From assembly GCA_030917105.1 (NCBI GenBank), contig JAUPVI010000015.1, forward strand, positions 1 to 13,001: a stretch of DNA of 13,001 nt, given 5' to 3'. Both the position numbers and the translations under genes were made by a program. Positions 7,737-13,001 of this stretch are shown piece after piece. Under the pieces are notes generated by a model. It searched no databases and had not been told where the DNA came from. It worked only from the letters and a program-made list of their open reading frames with translations. Source of the stretch: Candidatus Babelota bacterium (GTDB lineage: Bacteria > Babelota > Babeliae > Babelales > JAUPTZ01). Numbering within the stretch: position 1 is the first letter of the stretch; the number at the start of each line of letters is the position of its first letter.

Positions 7737-9187
7737 AGCACGCTCTCTTTTGGGTTGTTATCGCAGCAGGTTTAATCAATACCTGTATTGCGCGCATTGA
7801 ACCGCCGCGCACGGTATTTATTCCTCGTTCGATTAGCTCTTCCGTTTTGTATACCGATGGTTTTTCTTTGTTGGCTACGCATGATAAAAAGCACAAACGG
7901 GTAGTGCTTTTGGGGCATAGTCTTATTTTTCAAGAATCGTTGAATGGTACGAAGAGTGCTCCTTTTTTCCTGGGAGATGAAAAGCGTAGCGTAATGATTG
8001 ATCAGGCAGAGGATGGAGATATTAATTCTGACTGGTTTCACATTCAGACCGTTGATGACACGAACTACCAGTCAGCGCTAGCAGTGGATCCGCATCGTTC
8101 AGCAATTGGCCTGTGTCTTCGCGCACAGTATCTGCTTGATGAATTATTGCAAGGATTGTGGGCTGCGGTTGCGTTGCCGCTGATGCAAGTCACGCATAAC
8201 TTGCGTGTTTCTGAGCGGCAAACCTCCGTAAACCAAATCGATCCCCTTTCGCCGTTTGGCTCCGCGTTGCCAGTGCTTAATTGGGATAACTGGCGTTCTG
8301 GTAAATGGTCAAACGCTGCGCAGACGTTGACTGGATTTGACGATATGGTGTGTCAGTTGGGGCTTGATATTGACGGGCCGATGGAAAGCTTACAGCAAAT
8401 TGCTTTGGAGGCAGTGGTGCCGATTGGTGGACGACCAACGGGACAATATCTTTTTGAGCCGCTTATCGGCTCACAGGGATCATGCGGTCTTGGTGCAAGT
8501 ATTAAAACAGTAGTGCCGCTGTTTAATCTTAGTAAAAATTGTTTACTTTCATACGTAGGTTACTTGGGGTATCGCTACCATTTTCAGTCGCATCAGCCGC
8601 GGTTGTTTGACCTGAAAGGCCAGCCGTTTTCACGTTTCTTGGTCTACATGGATACGAGCCTGATTCCTGATATCGCAAACGTAACACTTAAGGCATCAAA
8701 TGGTGGCAACTTTTTCATACGAGATGCATTGGTGACACCTGGGCCGACTGGCCAGAGTATTAGCGGTCTTGAGTTAATCTTTGGGCAGCACCGTCTTAAC
8801 GTTGGGTATTTATACTGGTGGCGAGTTGCTGAGCAAGTGACGTTTTCTACTGCAATTGAGCGGACATTTGCTGTGCCATCACCGCAAGGACTTTCTCATA
8901 CTTCAGCCCCCCTGTGGCTTTCAGCGGCACACATTAGTGACCGGTTTAGTATAGATGATCTTGCTGTGTCTACGAGCCCTGCAGTAGTTCAGGATATTGA
9001 GTTTAATATTGATAGTGGTGCGATGCCGCAAGTGGCATCAAATACCTTGTTTGTTGATTATAACAGCACATTTATCCATGATGTTGCAACGATGACCATA
9101 CGTTTGGGAGCTGCTTACGAGTTTGCGAGCAACCCGACAGTGCTCGATTCGCTGCATCTGTGGTGTGGTATAGGAATAACGTTGTAA
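7733..9187 (+). CDS. Probable outer-membrane beta-barrel protein (484 aa)
   Basis: Fourth gene of the operon. ATG 7733 overlaps the previous TGA as ATGA, and AGGGG (7721-7725) lies seven bases upstream. A signal peptide is evident at residues 1-20 (Lys2, then a hydrophobic core), probably cut after Cys-Ile-Ala. Residues 21-110 are soluble-looking. From about 119 on, short stretches alternate hydrophobic and polar/Gly residues, separated by Asn/Asp/Gly/Pro turns, for example around 122-157, 220-233, 250-285, 340-372 and 440-484. The last strand (474-484) has Leu, Leu, Cys, Ile, Ile and Leu on one face and His, Trp, Gly, Gly and Thr on the other. It ends at the C-terminus like a BAM-recognised barrel strand, although the final residue is Leu rather than the more usual Phe. 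The role is unknown: porin, adhesin or export pore for neighbouring products are all possible. The barrel call rests on pattern, not on recognised homology. Confidence 0.8.
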   Translation: MKHALFWVVIAAGLINTCIARIEPPRTVFIPRSISSSVLYTDGFSLLATHDKKHKRVVLLGHSLIFQESLNGTKSAPFFLGDEKRSVMIDQAEDGDINSDWFHIQTVDDTNYQSALAVDPHRSAIGLCLRAQYLLDELLQGLWAAVALPLMQVTHNLRVSERQTSVNQIDPLSPFGSALPVLNWDNWRSGKWSNAAQTLTGFDDMVCQLGLDIDGPMESLQQIALEAVVPIGGRPTGQYLFEPLIGSQGSCGLGASIKTVVPLFNLSKNCLLSYVGYLGYRYHFQSHQPRLFDLKGQPFSRFLVYMDTSLIPDIANVTLKASNGGNFFIRDALVTPGPTGQSISGLELIFGQHRLNVGYLYWWRVAEQVTFSTAIERTFAVPSPQGLSHTSAPLWLSAAHISDRFSIDDLAVSTSPAVVQDIEFNIDSGAMPQVASNTLFVDYNSTFIHDVATMTIRLGAAYEFASNPTVLDSLHLWCGIGITL

Positions 9188-9197
9188 GAGGTGATGT

Positions 9198-10853
9198 ATG
9201 AAATGGCAAAAAATGAATTCTGTGGTACTGGTAGCCAGCTTATGCGCTATCTCCAGCGTGGTGTTTGCACGTGTTCCAATGCAGCAAAATACACGTCTTT
9301 ACAATCAAGGGCGGCTTGCAGGGCGTGCTGATGGCATCATACGTGATGTTCGGTTATCAGCGCAGCAAAAAGAAAAATTATTGAGTAGTGTTTTTGCTGA
9401 TTATGAAAAGTTGAGTATGACAAATTCGACTGAAGCGCGACAAATTAAGGCTCATTTAGGGCTTGCGCAAGAGCAGGTAAAAACGGTCAAAAATTATGTG
9501 ACTCAAGCAGATCGTCCTGTAGATGACCTTCCGCTGGAAACGCTTAGCTTGACAGGTGAAATGAAAGCGCCAGTGGAGGCTGAAAATCTTGCTCTGAAAG
9601 AAGTGGCTGCAGTGGAAGAAGTTATTCCGGGTGATATGTCGATTGAAGATATTCATTTGTATGGGTCTACTGTTATAAAAAATGCTGCAAAATTTAGCGA
9701 TCGTTTACAACGTCCAGGCATGCCAACCGTGTCCCAGCATCGCGAATTAACATTTCGCTTATACCTTGAGGCTGCCGAGGGTGACCACGGTTTGCGAGCG
9801 CAGGCTCTTGTAGCAAAAGAAGTAATGAGCGAGCTTGAAAAAGAACGAGCAGTGGCAACCTCTGGACTCGCTACGTTTATTGCAAGTTTCAGGAACCATC
9901 TTGAGAAGAAATATGGAACAACAACTGACGGTGTTGAAGAGGAAATTTTCTTTAAAATATTTCAAAATTTGGCCTACAGTAGTGAAGATGACTCAAGTGT
10001 CGCTACCGGCGTTGGTGTTTTTTTAAAAAAGTACAACGCGTATGTGCAGGAGAAATTCCGCTTTTCAACAGATGAATTGGTATTTTCTATAGGTGAGTGG
10101 GGTCGCAAAATCCTTGATAAAGACAAAAATTTTGCGGGCAGGCTCAAACTCTTGCTGGTGAGTTTTTCAATGGAAGAAATCCGCCAAGATTTGAAGCGTG
10201 AGCCACTAATGAAGAAGCTTAACGATGCTATTGCAGTGCAGGTTAAAAAGGGAGTAGATCTTCTGGCACAAGAAGGAGTTTCTCTTGAAGAAGCCCAGGC
10301 AGCACAGCCGACGGTTGTGGCAATGAAGTGTGCTGAAATGGTCAAGAAAAAGATTGATGATGCTGCCGGTCAAATAACTCCCGAAATGCATAAAAAACTT
10401 GAAGCGTACTTCAGTGTTGCGGACCAAATCAGCTATCTTTCTAATGACTGTGATCTGGTAGCTCGTGAGATGGCTGATATTGAGTCGGTATCACGTATTC
10501 GCAACGAGATAGCAGGCCTGCCTGTTGAAGATCAGCAGATGATTCAGCAATCGTCTGCAATTGATAAGGCGGCTTTTACTGAGATTGTTCCTGATATGGG
10601 GCACCAACAAAGGTCCGCAGCATCACGTTCTGCTCGCCAAATGATGAGGGATGAAGATGCTGAAGAGGCAGAGCCTCTTTTGTCTTCTGCTCGCCCACGA
10701 ACTGGTCCAAATAAGAAGGTTATGATTCTTGTAGCGATAGGGGTATTGCTTGCAGGAGCTTTGTTGCTTAATAAATTTAAACCAGAAGCCTTTGCATGGT
10801 TTGGTGGCCGCAGTACTCCGGCACCGGCTCCGACACCTTCCCAAAAACCTTAA
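9198..10853 (+). CDS. Exported helical protein with C-terminal membrane anchor (551 aa)
   Basis: Last gene of the operon, ten bases after the barrel gene. GAGGTG (9188-9193) is the ribosome site, with a short spacing of four bases. The signal peptide covers residues 1-24 (Lys2, Lys5, hydrophobic core, cleavage after Val-Phe-Ala). Residues 30-140 are charged helices; 145-450 are mainly helical with coiled-coil character. Residues 465-506 are polar and include an acidic run followed by a double Leu (AEEAEPLLSS, 488-497). A single membrane helix spans about 508-525, flanked by Lys506-Lys507 and Lys526, and is followed by a 26-residue tail rich in Pro and Ala. The layout of cleavable signal plus C-terminal anchor suggests that the body faces the periplasm or outside with a short tail across the membrane. 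The gene ends in tandem in-frame stops (TAA TAG) and its last bases overlap the convergent gene. No family was recognised. Confidence 0.85.
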   Translation: MKWQKMNSVVLVASLCAISSVVFARVPMQQNTRLYNQGRLAGRADGIIRDVRLSAQQKEKLLSSVFADYEKLSMTNSTEARQIKAHLGLAQEQVKTVKNYVTQADRPVDDLPLETLSLTGEMKAPVEAENLALKEVAAVEEVIPGDMSIEDIHLYGSTVIKNAAKFSDRLQRPGMPTVSQHRELTFRLYLEAAEGDHGLRAQALVAKEVMSELEKERAVATSGLATFIASFRNHLEKKYGTTTDGVEEEIFFKIFQNLAYSSEDDSSVATGVGVFLKKYNAYVQEKFRFSTDELVFSIGEWGRKILDKDKNFAGRLKLLLVSFSMEEIRQDLKREPLMKKLNDAIAVQVKKGVDLLAQEGVSLEEAQAAQPTVVAMKCAEMVKKKIDDAAGQITPEMHKKLEAYFSVADQISYLSNDCDLVAREMADIESVSRIRNEIAGLPVEDQQMIQQSSAIDKAAFTEIVPDMGHQQRSAASRSARQMMRDEDAEEAEPLLSSARPRTGPNKKVMILVAIGVLLAGALLLNKFKPEAFAWFGGRSTPAPAPTPSQKP

Positions 10854-11539
10854 TAGAGAGCTGCCGTAAGCAGCTTTTTGGCTACCGTTACGCGTTTTCC
10901 ATACCCGTTCAGAGATACCCTTGGTGGGGACCCATACGTAAAGAGAAGGTGGGGTAGAATGTCGTAATGAATTACCGCTTTCGTATCTCGTGAGCGTCCA
11001 ATATAGCCATGATCTACAATATCTATTGAATTGTCCGGGTTGGGCACAAACAGTAGCGTATATTCCCCTTTACGTAAAATAGATAGCGCAGGGCCATTTG
11101 AGGCCTTAGTCTGCCAGAGTCCGGCACTTACATTAAGTATAAGTAGCAGTACCCCTGCCTTTTTAGCATGGTGCCAACGAAATCCTTGGAATAGGTGAGT
11201 GATGATAATGGCTGCGAAGCTGGCTGCCGGGAGTAAATACCACCAGCGCAGTGCAATCCATCCGGCAGGAAGTGGGGTATCGAGGAGGTGGTCCCAGACA
11301 TTGGTAACCAGAGATAAGAGGCTGCTAAGTGTGGCATGTGGGAGGCCAAAAAGTACGGCAAAAAATAAGATGCTTGCTAGAAAAAGAAATGCTGTCAAAA
11401 AGATAGGATGAACTAGATTGCCAACAATACTCAACAGAGGGTATGGCATATGCCACCAAAGGAGGAATGGTAACGCCGCGATGCTCAGGAGTATTTGGAG
11501 CATGAGCGCGTTTAAGAATACTGTGCGCAAATTCATCAT
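10850..11539 (-). CDS. ComEC/Rec2-like membrane protein, short and degenerate (229 aa)
   Basis: ComEC normally forms the inner-membrane DNA-uptake channel and has about 700-800 residues; this protein would match only its C-terminal half. Residues 9-29, 35-68, 100-116 and 128-142 are hydrophobic helices. The pattern LLSIAALPFLLWW (17-29) followed by GNLVHPIFL (40-48) resembles the last part of the ComEC competence domain. Residues 151-178 (ILRKGEYTLLFVPNPDNSIDIVDHG) align in pattern with the opening of the ComEC metallo-beta-lactamase domain, and YDILPHLLFTYG (192-203) with the segment before its metal site. The HxHxDH ligand motif and everything after it are absent. The start lies seven bases after the holB-like stop and has no good ribosome site, so translation probably depends on coupling. 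It could be a decaying remnant, a reduced stand-alone form, or an unrelated membrane protein; the homology is judged by eye. Confidence 0.5.
   Translation of the reverse strand: MMNLRTVFLNALMLQILLSIAALPFLLWWHMPYPLLSIVGNLVHPIFLTAFLFLASILFFAVLFGLPHATLSSLLSLVTNVWDHLLDTPLPAGWIALRWWYLLPAASFAAIIITHLFQGFRWHHAKKAGVLLLILNVSAGLWQTKASNGPALSILRKGEYTLLFVPNPDNSIDIVDHGYIGRSRDTKAVIHYDILPHLLFTYGSPPRVSLNGYGKRVTVAKKLLTAALY
10859..10879 (+). terminator. Intrinsic terminator of the exported-protein operon
   Basis: AGCTGC (10859-10864), loop CGTAA and GCAGCT (10870-10875) form a six-base-pair stem that runs into a five-T tract (10875-10879), directly after the tandem stop codons of the last + strand gene. The stem is short but the layout is typical. 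It lies within the 3' coding part of the convergent - strand gene. On the - strand the hairpin is not followed by a T run, so it should act on the + strand operon only. Confidence 0.6.
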
Positions 11540-11545
11540 AGAGGA

Positions 11546-12280
11546 CTACTCGATAAATCGGGCGGCATGTAGCGCCATAAATAACCAGCGCAGGAAGTGT
11601 TGAGCGCCACCAGCCTGCGGGAAATTCCGCTGAGCAGTATCCAGTGTCTGGCGAGCCAGCGCTGGTTGGCGATACTGGGTATAATCGATGATGGTGGCGA
11701 GTTGGTGTACTAAAAGACGTGTTTCGGCAAGACTAATTGTTTCGTTTCGTAGGAGAGTATCAAGGCCGGCAGGATCTTGTTGCTTTTCTGGATCAGTGAA
11801 GTAGGCAAGAAGGCCGCCAAGCATTGGAGTTTGGTGTACAGATTGATAGGTGACGGTGCCGCGGGACTGGATAGTCGGCAGGAGCGCAGCATAGTCATTG
11901 GCCAAGAACATGAAGAAGTATCCTCGAGGTGGTTCTTCTACTACTTTAAGGAGGCGATTTGCACAGGCAACAGATAATAAGTGAGCGTTTACGAATACAA
12001 ATGCGTGCCGAGCCCCTTCATCGAGTTGATAGCGAATGGCATTAAATACCGGTTCGATATCTTCCAAAAGGTAGTCATTGGCCGGTTCAATCCAGGTAAC
12101 AGCGCTTGATTGATGGAGTGTGATAGCGTGACAAACTGCGCAACGGCATGCAGAGCCCGGCTGTGCCTGTCGGTGTGGACACATGATGTCTTGAAGGTGC
12201 CCAATGGCAAATTCGATTATCTCATCGCGCGGTCCAATGCAAATTAAAGCGGTGGCGGCGGCATTAATCAAGTTGCTCAT
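11546..12280 (-). CDS. holB: DNA polymerase III delta' subunit-like AAA+ protein (244 aa)
   Basis: Delta' is part of the clamp loader that places the sliding clamp on DNA in the replisome. Residues 109-141 carry the hallmark of the delta'/tau family: RLLKVVEEPPRGYFFMFLAN, then LLPTIQSR. The usual Ser-Arg-Cys (sensor 1) is Ser-Arg-Gly here. Four Cys (34, 45, 47, 50) stand where the family has its zinc module, with altered spacing (x10, x1, x2). The P-loop position (GPRDEII, 16-22) lacks the Gly-Lys-Ser/Thr needed for ATP binding, as is known for true delta' and unlike tau/gamma. At 244 residues it is shorter than E. coli delta' (334), so the C-terminal collar domain is reduced. ATG 12280 overlaps the tmk stop by four bases, the common tmk-holB arrangement. 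The exact subunit assignment rests on the degenerate P-loop and the neighbour. Confidence 0.85.
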   Translation of the reverse strand: MSNLINAAATALICIGPRDEIIEFAIGHLQDIMCPHRQAQPGSACRCAVCHAITLHQSSAVTWIEPANDYLLEDIEPVFNAIRYQLDEGARHAFVFVNAHLLSVACANRLLKVVEEPPRGYFFMFLANDYAALLPTIQSRGTVTYQSVHQTPMLGGLLAYFTDPEKQQDPAGLDTLLRNETISLAETRLLVHQLATIIDYTQYRQPALARQTLDTAQRNFPQAGGAQHFLRWLFMALHAARFIE

Positions 12281-12915
12281 AGCCTCTTCGTTCGCAGAAA
12301 TGTGGTGACAATGGTATATGCAGCGGCAAAAACGGCTTCTGGTGATGCGGTAGCGTTAATAGCATGAATACGATTGGAGTTAATTGAAAGTTGCTCGTAG
12401 CCATGGGCTACTCGTTCCCAGAACTCTTCCCCCTTGCGTTCCATGGTGCTGTGATCTTGGGCTTCTTGCCGTTTCATGAAGCGCATGCGTGCTTCGTGTG
12501 GCGATATGCGCAAGTAGAGAGTGATGTCTGGTTTTATGCCGTGCATAGCAAAGTGGTTTACGGTTTGAATGAGGTGTGGATCGATCCCTTGTCCATAGCC
12601 TTGATAGGCTACTGCCGAATCTGCCATGCGGTCAGAAATGACGATGTCGCCTCGCATAAGGGCTGGGATGACTAGTTTTTGGAAATGTTCGGCTCGGTCA
12701 GCGGCAAACAGAAGGTACTCAACCCGCGGGTCACATGCTTGTTCTTCTTCCAACAAGACTTTTTTGAGCATTTTGCCCAGGTGAGTCCCTCCCGGCTCCT
12801 TGGTAACAAGGACTGGATGGTGTTCTTTGATGAGAGCTTTGGCCAGGGCGTTAAGGAGTACCGATTTGCCGGCGCCGTCGATGCCTTCAATAGTGATGAG
12901 AGTTCCTTTGAACAT
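12277..12915 (-). CDS. tmk: Thymidylate kinase
   Basis: The enzyme phosphorylates dTMP to dTDP with ATP in the cytoplasm, an essential step of dTTP synthesis. The whole family pattern is present at normal length (212 aa): Walker A GIDGAGKS (11-18), EPGGT (40-44), FAADRAEH (70-77), the DR motif with SDRMADS (94-100), AYQG (103-106), and a LID region around 143-160 with Arg and Lys. Two small departures are visible: Walker A is followed by Val rather than Thr, and the DR motif has Met97 where Tyr, Phe or Trp is usual. Both are likely tolerated. Translation starts at ATG 12915 with AAAGG about four bases upstream. It leads the - strand operon with the holB-like and ComEC-like genes. In the 86 bases upstream (12916-13001) I see no convincing promoter, and a gene from outside could end there. 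Confidence 0.97.
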   Translation of the reverse strand: MFKGTLITIEGIDGAGKSVLLNALAKALIKEHHPVLVTKEPGGTHLGKMLKKVLLEEEQACDPRVEYLLFAADRAEHFQKLVIPALMRGDIVISDRMADSAVAYQGYGQGIDPHLIQTVNHFAMHGIKPDITLYLRISPHEARMRFMKRQEAQDHSTMERKGEEFWERVAHGYEQLSINSNRIHAINATASPEAVFAAAYTIVTTFLRTKRL

Positions 12916-13001
12916 ACGGCCTTTCTTCCGCTGAAATACTGAGGAGTTTACTGCAATCGATTCTACTGGTTTTCGCTCGATCTGCCTAGTAAATTACCGG
13001 G

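Noticed and set aside
12916..13001. Promoter or 3' end of another gene upstream of tmk
   Set aside because: No pair of -35/-10 boxes with proper spacing stands out, and short open frames from the edge end at different stops within 40 bases, so none can be preferred.

Overview
The window looks like chromosomal DNA from a Gram-negative-type bacterium with a reduced, host-associated lifestyle. The reasons are many large exported helical or coiled-coil proteins without a recognisable family, a predicted outer-membrane beta-barrel, and short or degenerate versions of housekeeping proteins. The style recalls Candidatus Dependentiae (TM6/Babeliae), but there is no rRNA or other marker here, so this is a guess at well under even confidence. 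No tRNA, rRNA, CRISPR array, insertion sequence or phage gene was seen.

Left edge (1-1419, + strand): the 3' part of a long coiled-coil protein whose start lies outside the window. It contains a 53-residue repeat. A 222-base gap follows (1420-1641) with no gene; it holds a weak hairpin and a plausible extended -10 promoter.

Centre (1642-10853, + strand): five genes packed as one apparent operon, with junctions of +12, +17, -4 and +10 bases. Every product starts with a Sec-type signal peptide. In order they are a 595-aa exported protein of unknown family, a 530-aa exported coiled-coil protein, an 894-aa exported helical protein with an Ala/Ser-rich linker, a 484-aa probable outer-membrane beta-barrel, and a 551-aa exported helical protein with a C-terminal membrane anchor. 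I recognise no family for any of them by sequence alone. The set reads as a cell-envelope or host-interaction module that is made and exported together. It is the best candidate here for an undescribed system. A small intrinsic terminator follows the last gene.

Right side (12915 down to 10850, - strand): a compact housekeeping operon of tmk (thymidylate kinase), a holB-like DNA polymerase III delta' subunit with a degenerate P-loop, and a 229-aa membrane protein that resembles the C-terminal half of ComEC/Rec2 with a decayed metallo-beta-lactamase part. This operon converges on the exported-protein operon. The two last genes overlap by four bases (TTAA), and the + strand terminator lies inside the last codons of the ComEC-like gene.
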